From Azohydromonas sediminis (lineage in GTDB: Bacteria > Pseudomonadota > Gammaproteobacteria > Burkholderiales > Burkholderiaceae_C), in NCBI RefSeq assembly GCF_003574675.1, contig NZ_QOAZ01000002.1:62001-126000 (forward strand): 64,000 bases of DNA. The letters run 5' to 3'. Shown piece after piece: positions 20,218-34,333 of this stretch. Both the position numbers and the translations under genes were made by a program. The notes below the pieces were generated by a model. It did no database searches, was not told where the DNA came from, and saw only the letters and a list, made by a program, of their open reading frames with translations. The stretch's first letter is position 1. Every line of letters begins with the position of its first letter.

Positions 20218-21534
20218 ATGGACAAGCTGCAAGCCGTCAAGGGCATGAACGACATCCTGCCGCCCGACTCGGCGCGCTGGGAGTGGCTCGAGCGCACGCT
20301 GTGCGGCCTGATGGCGCGCTACGGCTACCAGAACATCCGCACGCCGCTCGTGGAGCCGACCGCGCTGTTCGTGCGCGGGCTCGGCGAGGTGACCGACATC
20401 GTCGAGAAGGAGATGTACTCGTTCGTCGACGCGATGAACGGCGACCAGCTGTCGCTGCGGCCCGAGAACACCGCCGGCGTCGTGCGCGCGGCGATCGAGC
20501 ACTCGCTGCTGCACGACGGCGGCAAGCGGCTGTACTACATGGGGCCGATGTTTCGCCACGAGCGCCCGCAGAAGGGCCGCTACCGCCAGTTCCACCAGAT
20601 CGGCGCCGAGGCGCTCGGCTTCCCGGGGCCCGACGTCGACGCCGAGCTGATCCTGATGTGCCGCGCGCTGTGGCGCGAGCTCGGCCTCGTCGAGGGGCGC
20701 GACCTGCGGCTGGAGATCAACAGCCTGGGCCAGCCGCACGAGCGGCGCGCGCACCGCGCCGCGCTGGTCGCGCACTTCGAGGCGCACCACGACCTGCTCG
20801 ACGACGACTCGCGCCGGCGGCTGCACACCAATCCGCTGCGCATCCTCGACAGCAAGAACCCGGCGATGCAGCCGCTGATCGAGGCGGCGCCGAAGCTCAT
20901 CGAGTACCTCGGCGACGAGTCGCGCGCGCACTTCGATGGCCTGCGGCGCGTGCTCGATGCCGCGGGCCTCGAGTACCGCGTCAACCCGCGGCTCGTGCGC
21001 GGGATGGACTACTACAACCTGACCGTGTTCGAGTGGATCACCGAGCGCCTCGGCGCCCAGGGCACGGTGTGCGGTGGCGGGCGCTACGACCCGCTGATCG
21101 AGCAGCTCGGCGGCAAGCCGGCGCCCGCGGTGGGCTGGGCGCTGGGCGTCGAGCGGCTGCTGCTGCTGCTGGCCGAGGCCGGCGTCGCGCCGGCGCCCGT
21201 GCCGCCGCGCGCTTTCGCGGTGCTGCCGTCGCCGGCCGTGCTCGCGCAGGCCTTGCCGGTGCTCGAGGCGCTGCGCGCCGCTGGGGTGTCGGTGCTGATG
21301 CACGCCGGCGGCAAGGACGGCTTCGGCAGCATGAAGGCGCAGTTCCGGCGTGCCGACGCGAGCGGTGCGACGTGGGCGCTCGTGTTCGGCGACGAGGAAC
21401 TCGCCCGCGGCGAGGTCGGGCTCAAGCCGCTGCGTGCCCGCCCCGGCGAGGCCACCGGCGCGCAGGTCACGCGCCCGCTGGCACGGGTAGCGCAGTGGGC
21501 GCACGAGCTCCTCGACGATAATCCGACGCTTTGA
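20218..21534 (+). CDS. hisS: Histidyl-tRNA synthetase
   Basis: Class II aminoacyl-tRNA synthetase charging tRNA-His. The 438 residues show the class II motif 1 region, motif 2 ([19 protein letters not shown]) and the His-binding loop [12 protein letters not shown] followed by [16 protein letters not shown]-terminal anticodon-binding domain (from about 330) is also present, which separates it from the HisZ paralog at 28776-29939. It lies between ispG and yfgM as in many proteobacteria. Confidence 0.97.
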   Translation: MDKLQAVKGMNDILPPDSARWEWLERTLCGLMARYGYQNIRTPLVEPTALFVRGLGEVTDIVEKEMYSFVDAMNGDQLSLRPENTAGVVRAAIEHSLLHDGGKRLYYMGPMFRHERPQKGRYRQFHQIGAEALGFPGPDVDAELILMCRALWRELGLVEGRDLRLEINSLGQPHERRAHRAALVAHFEAHHDLLDDDSRRRLHTNPLRILDSKNPAMQPLIEAAPKLIEYLGDESRAHFDGLRRVLDAAGLEYRVNPRLVRGMDYYNLTVFEWITERLGAQGTVCGGGRYDPLIEQLGGKPAPAVGWALGVERLLLLLAEAGVAPAPVPPRAFAVLPSPAVLAQALPVLEALRAAGVSVLMHAGGKDGFGSMKAQFRRADASGATWALVFGDEELARGEVGLKPLRARPGEATGAQVTRPLARVAQWAHELLDDNPTL

Positions 21535-21559
21535 CCCGGCTGCGTCCCTTTCCACCGAC

Positions 21560-22222
21560 ATGGCGACTCCCCTCGACCTGCAGGAGCAGGAACAGCTCGA
21601 AGCGCTGAAGGCGTTCTGGAAGCGGTACGGCAACCTGATCACCTGGACGCTGATCGTGGCGCTGGGTTCGTACGCCGGCTGGAACGGCTGGACCTGGTAC
21701 CAGCGCGGTCAGTCGATGAAGGCCGCGGCGATGTTCGACGAGCTCGAGCGCGCGGCGCACGCCGGTGACGCGGCGCGCGTCGCGCGCGTGTTCGACGACC
21801 TCAAGCAGCGCTACCCGTCCACCGCGTATGCCGAAAAGGGCGGCCTGCTGGCCGCGCGCGTGCAGTTCGAACAGCAGCAGCGCGACGCCGGTCGTGCCGC
21901 GCTGCAGTGGGTGGCCGACCATGCCGCCGAGGACGAGTACCGCGCGATCGCACGGCTGCGGCTGGCCGGTGTGCTGCTCGACGACGGCAAGCCCGACGAG
22001 GCGCTGAAGCTGCTCGATACCGTCAAGGACGCCGCGTTCGCGGCGCTGGTGGCCGACCGCCGCGGCGACGCGCTGATGGCGCTCGGCCGCCGCGACGACG
22101 CCAAGGCCGCGTACCAGGCCGCCTGGCGCGCGATGGACGCCAGCGTCGAGTACCGCCAGCTCGTCGAGGCCAAGCTGACCGCGCTCGGCGCCGCGCCGGC
22201 GGCCGACGGAGCCGCGCGATGA
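21560..22222 (+). CDS. YfgM-family TPR membrane protein
   Basis: A 220-residue single-span protein: a short cytoplasmic N-terminus (MATPLDLQEQEQLEALKAFW), a transmembrane helix at about 27-48 (LITWTLIVALGSYAGWNGW) and a periplasmic TPR domain. E. coli YfgM is an ancillary SecYEG subunit that works with PpiD on newly secreted proteins. It overlaps bamB by 4 bases and lies in the conserved hisS-yfgM-bamB-der order. Confidence 0.9.
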   Translation: MATPLDLQEQEQLEALKAFWKRYGNLITWTLIVALGSYAGWNGWTWYQRGQSMKAAAMFDELERAAHAGDAARVARVFDDLKQRYPSTAYAEKGGLLAARVQFEQQQRDAGRAALQWVADHAAEDEYRAIARLRLAGVLLDDGKPDEALKLLDTVKDAAFAALVADRRGDALMALGRRDDAKAAYQAAWRAMDASVEYRQLVEAKLTALGAAPAADGAAR

Positions 22223-23337
22223 CGCGTCGCACCGCGGCCGTGGCGGCGCTGGCGGCGGCGCTGCTCGTCGCCGCCTGCTCGTCGACGTCGCGGCCGCCGC
22301 CGACGCGGCTCGAGCCGCTTACCGCCAAGATCACCGGCCGCCAGGTGTGGAGCCAGCGCGTCGGAGCGGTCGATTTCCCGCTCGCGCCGGCCGTCGTCGG
22401 CGACCGCTTCGTCGTCGCCTCGGGCGACGGCAGCGTGCTCGCGCTGGCCGCCGACGACGGCCGCGTGCTGTGGCGCACGGCGGTGGGCGCGCCGATCACC
22501 GCCGGCGTCGGCAGCGACGGCCGCTTCGCTGCCGTCGTCACGCGCGACAACGAGGTCGTCGTGCTCGACGGCGCGCGCGTCGCGTGGCGCCAGCGCGTGC
22601 CCGCGCGCGTGGCGACGCCGCCGCTGGTGGCCGGCGAGCGCGTCTTCGTGATAAGCGTCGACCGCACCGTGCACGCGTTCGACGCGCTCGACGGCCGCCG
22701 CCTGTGGCGGCTGCAGCGCCCGGGCGAGGCGCTGACGCTGGCGCAGGCGGGCGTCGTCGCCGCGTTCGGTGACACGCTGCTCGTCGGCCAGGGCGCGCGG
22801 CTGGCCGGCGTCGACCCGCTGCGCGGCACCGTGCGCTGGGAGGTGCCGCTGGCGGCACCGCGCGGCACCAACGAGGTCGAGCGGCTGGCCGACCTTGTCG
22901 GCCCGCCGCTGCGCGTGGGCCAGGTGTTTTGCGCGCGCGCATTCCAGCACGCGGTGGGCTGCATCGACGCCGAGCGCGTCACGCAGGTGTGGAGCCGCCC
23001 GGTGGGGGGCACGCAGGCCGTCGGCGGCGACGCGCAGCGTGTCTTCGCGGCCGACGGCAGCGACCGCATCACGGCGTGGAACACGGCCACCGGCGAGGTG
23101 CTGTGGTCGTCGCCGCGCTTCCTGTACCGCGGGCTCAGCGGGCCGATCGCGCTCGGCCCGACGGTGATGTTCGGCGACGCCGAGGGCTACCTGCACTGGC
23201 TGGCCGCCGCCACCGGCGAGCCGCTGCTGCGCCTGGCCACCGACGGCTCTGCCGTGGTGGGCACGCCGGTGGTGTCGGGCAGCACCGTCCTCGTCGTCAC
23301 GCGCCGCGGCGGGCTGTTCGCGTTCCGGCCGTCGTGA
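22219..23337 (+). CDS. bamB: Outer membrane assembly lipoprotein BamB
   Basis: An eight-bladed beta-propeller lipoprotein of the BAM complex. The 372 residues begin with a lipoprotein signal whose lipobox Cys is residue 20 (LLVAACSS). PQQ-like blade repeats follow, such as [40 protein letters not shown] and [19 protein letters not shown]. The ATG at 22219 overlaps the yfgM stop (ATGA) and gives the only sensible signal peptide. der follows after 19 bases. Confidence 0.95.
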   Translation: MTRRTAAVAALAAALLVAACSSTSRPPPTRLEPLTAKITGRQVWSQRVGAVDFPLAPAVVGDRFVVASGDGSVLALAADDGRVLWRTAVGAPITAGVGSDGRFAAVVTRDNEVVVLDGARVAWRQRVPARVATPPLVAGERVFVISVDRTVHAFDALDGRRLWRLQRPGEALTLAQAGVVAAFGDTLLVGQGARLAGVDPLRGTVRWEVPLAAPRGTNEVERLADLVGPPLRVGQVFCARAFQHAVGCIDAERVTQVWSRPVGGTQAVGGDAQRVFAADGSDRITAWNTATGEVLWSSPRFLYRGLSGPIALGPTVMFGDAEGYLHWLAAATGEPLLRLATDGSAVVGTPVVSGSTVLVVTRRGGLFAFRPS

Positions 23338-23356
23338 CGGGGTGCGGAGCAGGGCG

Positions 23357-24697
23357 ATGAAGCCCGTCGTCGCGCTCGTCGGCCGCGCCAATGTCGGCAA
23401 GTCGACGCTGTTCAACCGGCTGACCGGCACGCGCGACGCGATCGTCGCCGACCTGCCGGGGCTCACGCGCGACCGCCACTACGGCGACGCCAAGTTCGGC
23501 GGCCGCGAGCTGATCGTCGTCGACACCGGCGGCTTCGAACCGCAGAAGCCCACCGGCATCGTCGCGGCGATGGCGCGGCAGACGATGCAGGCGGTCGCCG
23601 AGGCCGACGCCGTGATCTTCGTCGTCGACCTGCGCGCCGGGCTGTCGGCGCAGGATCACGACATCGCGCGCTACCTGCGCCAGGCCGGCAAGCGGGTGCT
23701 GCTGGCGGTCAACAAGGCCGAGGGGATGTCCGACTCGCCGCGCCTGGCCGAATTCCACGAGCTGGGCATCGGCGAGCCGCACCCGATCTCGGCGGCGCAC
23801 GGGCAGGGCATCCGCAGCCTGATGGAGGCGGTGCTCGAGGTGCTGCCGCCGCCCGCGCACGAACCTGAAGAGGGCGACGAGGGCGAGCGGCCGATCCGCC
23901 TGGCGGTGGCGGGGCGCCCCAACGTCGGCAAGAGCACGCTGATCAACGCCTGGCTCGGCGAGGAGCGGCTGGTGGCGTTCGACCAGCCGGGCACGACGCG
24001 CGACGCGATCCGCGTGCCGCTCGAACGCGGCGGGCGCCGTTACGAGCTGATCGACACCGCCGGGCTGCGCCGCAAGGGGCGCGTGTTCGAGGCGGTCGAG
24101 AAGTTTTCCGTCGTCAAGACGCTGCAGGCGATCGCCGACGCGCACGTCGTCGTGCTGCTGCTCGACGCGACGCAGGGCGTGGGCGAGCAGGACGCGCACA
24201 TCGCCGGTTACATCCTCGACGCCGGCCGGGCGGTCGTGATCGCCGTCAACAAGTGGGACGCCGCCGACCGCTACCAGCGCGAGCAGTTCGAGCGCTCGCT
24301 CGAGCAGCGGCTGGCGTTCCTGCGCTACGCGCCGCGCGTGCACATCTCGGCGCTCAAGCGCCAGGGGCTCGGGCCGCTGTGGAAGGCGATCGGCGAGGCC
24401 TACGCGTCGGCCACGCGCAAGCTGCCCACGCCGGTGCTCACGCGCCTGGTCCTCGACGCCGTCGCGCACCAGGCGCCCAAGCGCGCCGGCGCGTTTCGGC
24501 CCAAGCTGCGCTACGCGCACCAGGGCGGCATGAACCCGCCGATCGTCGTGATCCACGGCACCGCGCTGGAACACGTCACCGACGCCTACAAGCGGTACCT
24601 CGAGGGCCGCATCCGCGAGCATTTCCAGCTCGTCGGCACGCCGCTGCGCATCGAACTGCGCTCGGCGCGGAACCCTTTCGTCGAGCGCGACACTTAA
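23357..24697 (+). CDS. der: Ribosome assembly GTPase Der (EngA)
   Basis: An essential GTPase with two tandem G domains, needed for 50S subunit maturation. In the 446 residues the first G1 motif is GRANVGKST at 9-17 and the second GRPNVGKST near 188. Each G domain has its DTGG/DTAG G3 motif and NK(A/W)(E/D) G4 motif. The C-terminal KH-like domain ends in the usual RNPF segment. The ATG at 23357 is preferred over one 15 bases earlier because homologs start at MKPVVALVG. Confidence 0.96.
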   Translation: MKPVVALVGRANVGKSTLFNRLTGTRDAIVADLPGLTRDRHYGDAKFGGRELIVVDTGGFEPQKPTGIVAAMARQTMQAVAEADAVIFVVDLRAGLSAQDHDIARYLRQAGKRVLLAVNKAEGMSDSPRLAEFHELGIGEPHPISAAHGQGIRSLMEAVLEVLPPPAHEPEEGDEGERPIRLAVAGRPNVGKSTLINAWLGEERLVAFDQPGTTRDAIRVPLERGGRRYELIDTAGLRRKGRVFEAVEKFSVVKTLQAIADAHVVVLLLDATQGVGEQDAHIAGYILDAGRAVVIAVNKWDAADRYQREQFERSLEQRLAFLRYAPRVHISALKRQGLGPLWKAIGEAYASATRKLPTPVLTRLVLDAVAHQAPKRAGAFRPKLRYAHQGGMNPPIVVIHGTALEHVTDAYKRYLEGRIREHFQLVGTPLRIELRSARNPFVERDT

Positions 24698-24785
24698 CCG
24701 ACGCGGTGATCGCGCCGGCGCGTCTCGGCCGCGGCGGCGCTGTGTTAACGTGCCGCGATCCTCGGCATCCAACACGGAGAATATC

Positions 24786-25028
24786 GTGAGCAACAAAGGG
24801 CAGCTACTACAAGACCCGTTCCTGAACCTCCTGCGCAAGGAACACGTGCCGGTGTCGATCTACCTCGTCAACGGCATCAAGCTGCAGGGCCACATCGAGT
24901 CGTTCGACCAGTACGTGGTCCTGCTGCGCAACACCGTCACGCAGATGGTCTACAAGCACGCGATCTCCACCGTGGTGCCCGGCCGCGCCGTGAATTTCCA
25001 CGCCCAGGACGCCGGCGAGGCGTCCTGA
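24786..25028 (+). CDS. hfq: RNA chaperone Hfq
   Basis: An Sm-like hexameric RNA chaperone that pairs small RNAs with mRNAs. The 80 residues contain Sm1 ([25 protein letters not shown], residues about 22-46) and the Sm2 motif YKHAIST. The start is a GTG at 24786, with CGGAGA upstream at 24775-24780. An in-frame ATG at 24750 would add 12 residues not found in Hfq proteins. Its placement before hflX-hflK-hflC is the classic order. Confidence 0.97.
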   Translation: MSNKGQLLQDPFLNLLRKEHVPVSIYLVNGIKLQGHIESFDQYVVLLRNTVTQMVYKHAISTVVPGRAVNFHAQDAGEAS

Positions 25029-25035
25029 CCGGCCT

Positions 25036-26273
<1,238 letters not shown>

Positions 26274-26277
<4 letters not shown>

Positions 26278-27599
26278 CCATGCATTCCTCTGCCTTCGAC
26301 CGCGAGCCGCTCGCCCTTCGCCTGCGCGCCGTCGCGGCCGCCGCGCGCGCGCTCGCCCGCGCGGTGCTGCGCGGCCGCCGCCAAGACACGCTGGTGCTCA
26401 ACAGCGGGCGCAACGACGGCCCACCCGACCTCGACGAGCTGTGGAAAGACTTCAACGGCAAGCTGTCGAACCTGTTCGGCGGCAAGAAGGGGCCGCGCCG
26501 CGAGGGCTTCGGCGGCGGTGACGGCGGCGGGCAGGGCGGTGGCCCCGGCTTCCAGCCGCCCGACATGAAGAGCGCGGGCATCGGCGTCGGTCTGATCGTC
26601 GGCGTCGTCGCGCTGATCTGGCTCGGCAGCGGCGTCTACATCGTGCAGGAAGGCCAGCAGGCCGTCGTCACGACGTTCGGGCGTTACACCACGACCGTCG
26701 ACGCCGGCATCCAGTGGCGGCTGCCGTACCCGTTCCAGGCGCACGAGACGGTGCCGTTCACGCAGCTGCGCTCGGTCGACATCGGCCGCAACACGGTGCT
26801 GCAGGCCACCGGGCTGCGCGATTCGTCGATGCTGACGCAGGACGAGAACATCGTCGACATCCGCTTCACGGTGCAGTACCGCCTGAGCGACTCGCGCGCG
26901 TACCTGTTCGAGAACCGCAACCCCGACGAGGCCGTCGTGCTCGCTGCCGAGTCGGCGGTGCGCGAGATCGTCGGGCGCAGCCAGGTCGACTCGGTGCTGT
27001 ATGCCGCCCGCGACGCGATCGCTGCCGACCTCGTGCGCTCGATCCAGGGCCAGCTCGACCGCCTGAAGGCCGGCATCGTGATCACCAACGTCAACATCCA
27101 GAACGTGCAGGTGCCCGAGCAGGTGCAGGCGGCGTTCAACGACGCCGTGCGCGCCGGCGCCGACCGCGACCGCTTCCGCAACGAAGGCGAGGCCTACGCG
27201 AGCGATGTGATCCCGAAGGCGCAGGGTACCGCCGCACGCCTGCGCGAGGAGGCCGAGGCGTACAAGGCGCGCGTGATCGCCACCGCCGAGGGCGATGCGC
27301 AGCGCTTCCGCTCGGTGCTCGCCGAGTACCAGCGCGCGCCGGCCGTCACGCGCGACCGCCTGTACCTGGAGACGATGCAGTCGGTGTACTCCAACGTCAC
27401 CAAGGTGCTGGTCGACAGCCGCACCGGCTCCAACCTGCTGTACCTGCCGCTCGACCAGCTGATGCGGCAGTCGGCGTCGGGCCCTGCGCCCGCCGCGGCA
27501 CCGCGCACCGACGTGCCCACGGCGCCGGCCGCGGCCGCCGCCGTCACGCAGGACGCCCGCGCGCGCGACGGCCGCGGCCGCGAGCGCGACATCCGCTGA
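26274..27599 (+). CDS. hflK: HflK, SPFH-domain subunit of the HflKC complex
   Basis: A membrane-anchored SPFH protein that, with HflC, forms a large cage around FtsH and modulates proteolysis. In the 441 residues, a Gly-rich N-terminal region with GPPDLDELWKDFNGKLSNLFGG precedes a transmembrane helix at about 100-123. The SPFH domain and a long Arg/Glu/Ala coiled coil follow. The ATG overlaps the hflX stop by 4 bases. The first 40 residues are unusually Arg/Ala-rich, and a GTG at 26394 is an alternative start. Confidence 0.93.
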
Positions 27600-27618
27600 C
27601 GACACGAGGACCCGCGAC

Positions 27619-28497
27619 ATGAACCGAATCGGAGCCATCGCCGCCGCACTGCTCGTGCTGCTGATGGTGCTGTCGTCGACGCTGTTCGTCGTCGACCAGC
27701 GCCAGATCGCCGCCGTCTATGCGCTGGGCGAGATCAAGACCGTCATCACCGAGCCCGGGCTGAACTGGAAGCTGCCGCCGCCGTTCCAGAACGTCGTCTT
27801 CCTCGACAAGCGCATCCAGACGCTGGACAACACCGACCCGCGGCCGATCTTCACCGCCGAGAAGAAGAGCGTGCTCGTCGACTGGATGGTCAAGTGGCGC
27901 ATCAGCGACCCGCGCCAGTTCATCCGCAACAGCGGCACCGACATGCGCAACCTCGACGTGCGCCTGACGCCGGTGGTGCAGGCCGCCTTCAACGAGGAGA
28001 TCACGCGCCAGACCGTCACCGGCGTGCTCGCGACCGACCGCGAGCGCGTGATGCAAGGCGTGCGCGACCGCCTCACCGAGGTGTCGCAGAACTTCGGCAT
28101 CGAGATCGTCGACGTGCGCGTCAAGCGTGTCGACTTCGTCGCCGACATCACCGACGCCGTCTACCGCCGCATGGAGTCGGAGCGCAAGCGCGTGGCCAAC
28201 GAGCTGCGCTCGACCGGTGCCGCCGAGGGCGAGAAGATCCGCGCCGACGCCGACCGCCAGCGCGAGGTGATCCTCGCCGAGGCGTTCCGCGACGCGCAGA
28301 AGATCAAGGGCGAGGGCGACGCGCGCGCGTCCGCGCTGTACGCCGAGGCGTTCGGACGCGACCCGCAGTTCGCGCAGTTCTACCGCAGCCTCGAAGCCTA
28401 CCGCGCGAGCTTCCAGAGCAAGAACGACCTGATGGTCGTCGACCCGGGCAGCGACTTCTTCCGCGCGATGCGCGGTGCGGCGCCCGCCGGGCGCTGA
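27619..28497 (+). CDS. hflC: HflC, SPFH-domain subunit of the HflKC complex
   Basis: The 292-residue partner of HflK. An N-terminal signal-anchor (IGAIAAALLVLLMVLSSTLF, about 4-23) is followed by an SPFH domain (FVVDQRQIAAVYALGEIK) and a helical C-terminus (ADADRQREVILAEAFRDAQK). HflC normally has its SPFH domain on the periplasmic side. It lies 19 bases after hflK. Confidence 0.95.
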   Translation: MNRIGAIAAALLVLLMVLSSTLFVVDQRQIAAVYALGEIKTVITEPGLNWKLPPPFQNVVFLDKRIQTLDNTDPRPIFTAEKKSVLVDWMVKWRISDPRQFIRNSGTDMRNLDVRLTPVVQAAFNEEITRQTVTGVLATDRERVMQGVRDRLTEVSQNFGIEIVDVRVKRVDFVADITDAVYRRMESERKRVANELRSTGAAEGEKIRADADRQREVILAEAFRDAQKIKGEGDARASALYAEAFGRDPQFAQFYRSLEAYRASFQSKNDLMVVDPGSDFFRAMRGAAPAGR

Positions 28498-28505
28498 CGC
28501 GCGCC

Positions 28506-28694
28506 GTGGGCGATGTCCTGCTCGGCGCGTTCGCGCTGATGCTGGTGTTCGAGGGCCTGCTGCCGTTCATCAGCCCGGTGCTTTGGCGGCAGGTGTTCGA
28601 GCGCGCGGTGCGCATGACCGACGGCCAGATCCGCTTCCTCGGGCTGAGCAGCATGCTGCTCGGCGTCGTCCTCGCGCTGCTGTTCCTGCACTGA
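28506..28694 (+). CDS. DUF2065 (YjeT-like) small membrane protein
   Basis: A 62-residue protein with two transmembrane helices (about 4-22 and 42-60) and the family's central WR(Q)xF...RxMxDGQIRxxG-like loop. The start is a GTG at 28506, eight bases after hflC. It usually sits directly after hflC in beta- and gammaproteobacteria (E. coli yjeT). Function is unknown; a link with HflKC/FtsH is only suggested by position. Confidence 0.85.
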   Translation: MGDVLLGAFALMLVFEGLLPFISPVLWRQVFERAVRMTDGQIRFLGLSSMLLGVVLALLFLH

Positions 28695-28744
28695 CGGCGC
28701 CCGTGCGCGGCGGTGCGCGCACCGAGGTCGTGCAGTGCGGCCCG

Positions 28745-28750
28745 TACAAT
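28745..28750 (+). promoter_or_regulatory. Candidate -10 box of hisZ
   Basis: TACAAT lies 25 bases upstream of the hisZ ATG in the 81-base gap after the DUF2065 gene. This suggests that hisZ-purA can be transcribed apart from hflKC. No clear -35. Confidence 0.4.
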
Positions 28751-28775
28751 GCCGTTTTCACACGCCACCCCCGCG

Positions 28776-31320
<2,545 letters not shown>

Positions 31321-31341
31321 ACAAGCGCAGGAGATCCCCAG

Positions 31342-31863
31342 ATGTTGACCGACGACGGCAAGCACCTCTACGTCTCGTGGGACGAGTACCACATGCTGAT
31401 CGAGCGCCTGGCGCTCAAGGTGCATGCGTCGGGCTGGGAGTTCGACCAGATCCTGTGCCTCGCGCGCGGGGGCATGCGCCCCGGTGACGTGCTGTCGCGC
31501 GTGTTCGACAAGCCGCTGGCGATCATGTCGACGAGTTCGTACCGCGCCGAAGGCGGCACGATCCAGGGGCGGCTCGACATGGCGAAGTACATCACGCTGC
31601 CCAAGGGCGAGCTGGCCGGGCGCGTGCTGCTCGTCGACGACCTCGCCGACTCGGGCGTCACGCTGCGCGCCGTCGTGGAGCGTCTGCGCGGCATGCCGGC
31701 CATCGTCGAGCTGCGCTCGGCCGTCATCTGGGTCAAGGGGGTGTCGAGCTACACCCCCGACTACTACGTCGAGCTGCTGCCCACGAGTCCGTGGATCCAC
31801 CAGCCGTTCGAGGAGTACGATCACCTCAGGCCCGAGGGCCTGGCGAAGAAGTACGAGATCTGA
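31342..31863 (+). CDS. Purine (hypoxanthine/xanthine-guanine-type) phosphoribosyltransferase
   Basis: A 173-residue type I phosphoribosyltransferase. The PRPP-binding loop VLLVDDLADSGVTL is at about 95-108, and the N-terminal QILCLARGGMRPGDVLSR matches the first substrate loop of the XGPRT/HGPRT group. It converts a free purine base and PRPP into the nucleotide. The exact base preference cannot be read from sequence. The spacing to purA supports purine salvage feeding the same IMP pool. Confidence 0.85.
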   Translation: MLTDDGKHLYVSWDEYHMLIERLALKVHASGWEFDQILCLARGGMRPGDVLSRVFDKPLAIMSTSSYRAEGGTIQGRLDMAKYITLPKGELAGRVLLVDDLADSGVTLRAVVERLRGMPAIVELRSAVIWVKGVSSYTPDYYVELLPTSPWIHQPFEEYDHLRPEGLAKKYEI

Positions 31864-31870
31864 AATGCAA

Positions 31871-31891
31871 GAGGCCGGCAGAGCCGGCCTC
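31871..31891. terminator. Hairpin between the phosphoribosyltransferase gene and tRNA-Leu
   Basis: A perfect 9-bp stem (GAGGCCGGC / GCCGGCCTC) with a 3-base AGA loop starts 7 bases after the plus-strand stop codon and 12 bases beyond the tRNA CCA end. It is placed to end both convergent transcripts. The minus-strand side is followed by a mildly T-rich TTGCATTTCA. Confidence 0.6.
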
Positions 31892-31903
31892 GTGTGTCGT
31901 GTG

Positions 31904-31988
<85 letters not shown>

Positions 31989-32034
31989 ATCGACGCCGTC
32001 GCTGCGCGAGGCTGCGCGGCATCAAGAGAACGAA

Positions 32035-32040
32035 AGTTTA
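32035..32040 (-). promoter_or_regulatory. Candidate -10 box of tRNA-Leu
   Basis: TAAACT on the minus strand, about 46 bases upstream of the tRNA 5' end, lies in the only AT-rich patch of this divergent gap. TTGGAT lies upstream, but the 12-base spacer is too short for a good -35. Support is weak. Confidence 0.3.
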
Positions 32041-32090
32041 GCATCAAAAAAGATCCAACCACGAGCACCCTGGCCCCGGGTGCCGCGCTG

Positions 32091-34298
32091 ATGAGCGAAG
32101 TCGAGGGCATCGTCCAGGGCCACCGTGATGGCCACGGCTTCGTCGTGCGCGACGACGGGCCCGACGTGTACCTGAGCCCGCAGGAGATGCGCGCCGTGCT
32201 GCACCGCGACCGCGTGCGCGTGCGCATCGTGCGCTACGACCGCAAGGGCCGCCCCGAGGGGCGCGTGCTCGACATCGTCGAGCGCCGCAAGGCGCCGATC
32301 ATCGGGCGCCTGCTGCACGAAGGCGGCGTGTGGGTCGTCGCGCCCGAGGATCGTCGCTACGGCCAGGACATCCTGATCCCGAAGAACGCGATCGCCAACG
32401 CGCAGCCCGGGCAGGTGGTGGCGGTCGAGCTGACCGAGCCGCCGTCGATGTTCTCGCAGCCCGTGGGGCGCGTGACCGAGGTGCTCGGCGACATCGACGA
32501 CCCCGGCATGGAGATCGAGATCGCGGTGCGCAAGTACGAAGTGCCGCACCGCTTCTCGCCCGAGGCGATCGCGCAGGCCGCGGCGCTGCCCGACAAGATC
32601 CGCCCCATCGACCGCCGCCACCGCATCGACCTCACCGACGTGCCGCTGGTGACGATCGACGGCGAGGACGCACGCGACTTCGACGACGCGGTCTACTGCG
32701 AACCGCACAAGAGCGGGCGCGGCAAGAGCGCGTTCAACGGCTGGCGGCTCGTCGTGGCCATCGCCGACGTGAGTCACTACGTCAAGCCCGGCGAGCCGCT
32801 GGACCGCGACGCCTACGAGCGCGCGACGTCGGTGTACTTCCCGCGCCGCGTGATCCCGATGCTGCCGGAAAAGCTCAGCAACGGGCTGTGCTCGCTCAAT
32901 CCGCACGAGGACCGGCTGGCGATGGTGTGCGACATGCTGGTCGACACGGCCGGCGAGATCACCGCGTACCAGTTCTACCCGGCCGTGATCTGCTCGCACG
33001 CGCGGCTGACCTACACCGAGGTCGCGGCGATCCTCGCCAACACCAAGGGCCCGGAGGCGGCGCGCCGCGAGGCGCTGGTGCCGCACCTCGTGCACCTGCA
33101 CGAGGTGTACCGCGCGCTGCTCAAGCACCGCGCCAAGCGCGGCGCGGTCGACTTCGAGACCACCGAGACGCAGATCGTCTGCGACGACAACGGCCGCATC
33201 GAGAAGATCGTGCCGCGCGTGCGCACCGAGGCGCACCGGCTGATCGAGGAGGCGATGCTCGCCGCCAACGTGTGCGCGGCCGACTTCATCGCGCGCGCCG
33301 AGCACCCGTCGCTGTACCGCGTCCACGAGGGGCCGACGCCCGAGAAGCGCACGACGCTGCAGAACTACCTGCGCGCGCTGGGCATCGGTCTGGGGTTGAG
33401 CGAGGAGCCGACGCCGGGCGAGTTCCAGGCGATCGCCGCCGCCACGCGCGACCGTCCCGACGCCGCGCAGATCCACACGATGCTGCTGCGCTCGATGCAG
33501 CAGGCGATCTACAGCGGCATCAAGGGCAGCCACTTCGGGTTGGCGTACGAGGCCTACACGCACTTCACGAGCCCGATCCGGCGCTACCCGGATCTGCTGA
33601 TCCACCGCGTGCTCAAGGCGCTGCTGCACGGCAAGCGCTACCACCTGTCGACCGGCGTCGTCGAAGACGCCCCCAAGCTGCGCCGCGGTGGCAAGGCGCC
33701 GAAGGCGTCGACGCAGGAGGCCGAACGCTGGGAGGCCGTCGGCGTGCACTGCAGCGCCAACGAGCGCCGCGCCGACGAGGCCTCGCGCGACGTCGAGGCC
33801 TGGCTCAAGTGCCGCTACATGCGCGACCGCCTGGGCGAGGAGTTCTCGGGCACCGTCAGTGCGGTGACCAGCTTCGGCCTGTTCGTCACGCTCGACGCGC
33901 TGTATGTCGACGGGCTGGTCCACATCACCGAACTCGGCGGCGAGTACTTCCGCTTCGACGAGGCGCGCCAGGAGCTGCGCGGTGAGCGCACCGGCATCCG
34001 CTACGGGGTGGGCACACGGGTGCGCGTGCAAGTCAGCCGCGTCGACCTCGACGGGCGCAAGATCGACTTCCGCCTCGTGCGCGAAGGCGAGGACGAGCGC
34101 TTGCTCGCGCGCGGGCGCGTGGCGTCCGAGCGCGGCGCCGTGCAGGCGCTGCACGAGGTGCGCGAGCGCGACCGTGCTGCGCGCGCCGGCGCGCGCAGCG
34201 CCCGCGCGCGCACGCGAACCAAGGGCGCTGGCGGTGCTGCGGCCGCTTCCGCGAAGGGTCGCGGCGGCCGGTCGACCGCGGCGCGCAAGCGCCGCTGA
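32091..34298 (+). CDS. rnr: Ribonuclease R
   Basis: A processive 3'-5' RNB-family exoribonuclease that degrades structured RNA. The 735 residues contain cold-shock domains (from EGIVQGHRDGHGFVVRDDG), the RNB catalytic motif DARDFDDAV at 193-201, the family block HFTSPIRRYPDLLIHR, an S1 domain (FSGTVSAVTSFGLFVTLDALYVDGLVHI) and a basic Lys/Arg/Ala tail. The N-terminal winged helix of E. coli and Burkholderia RNase R is absent: the protein begins almost at the first cold-shock domain. The frame is open further upstream (IKKDPTTSTLAPGAAL) but without a canonical start codon. Confidence 0.94.
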   Translation: MSEVEGIVQGHRDGHGFVVRDDGPDVYLSPQEMRAVLHRDRVRVRIVRYDRKGRPEGRVLDIVERRKAPIIGRLLHEGGVWVVAPEDRRYGQDILIPKNAIANAQPGQVVAVELTEPPSMFSQPVGRVTEVLGDIDDPGMEIEIAVRKYEVPHRFSPEAIAQAAALPDKIRPIDRRHRIDLTDVPLVTIDGEDARDFDDAVYCEPHKSGRGKSAFNGWRLVVAIADVSHYVKPGEPLDRDAYERATSVYFPRRVIPMLPEKLSNGLCSLNPHEDRLAMVCDMLVDTAGEITAYQFYPAVICSHARLTYTEVAAILANTKGPEAARREALVPHLVHLHEVYRALLKHRAKRGAVDFETTETQIVCDDNGRIEKIVPRVRTEAHRLIEEAMLAANVCAADFIARAEHPSLYRVHEGPTPEKRTTLQNYLRALGIGLGLSEEPTPGEFQAIAAATRDRPDAAQIHTMLLRSMQQAIYSGIKGSHFGLAYEAYTHFTSPIRRYPDLLIHRVLKALLHGKRYHLSTGVVEDAPKLRRGGKAPKASTQEAERWEAVGVHCSANERRADEASRDVEAWLKCRYMRDRLGEEFSGTVSAVTSFGLFVTLDALYVDGLVHITELGGEYFRFDEARQELRGERTGIRYGVGTRVRVQVSRVDLDGRKIDFRLVREGEDERLLARGRVASERGAVQALHEVRERDRAARAGARSARARTRTKGAGGAAAASAKGRGGRSTAARKRR

Positions 34299-34333
34299 GC
34301 GCTCGCGCGTCGTCGCGCCGCGGCAGCAAGCCC

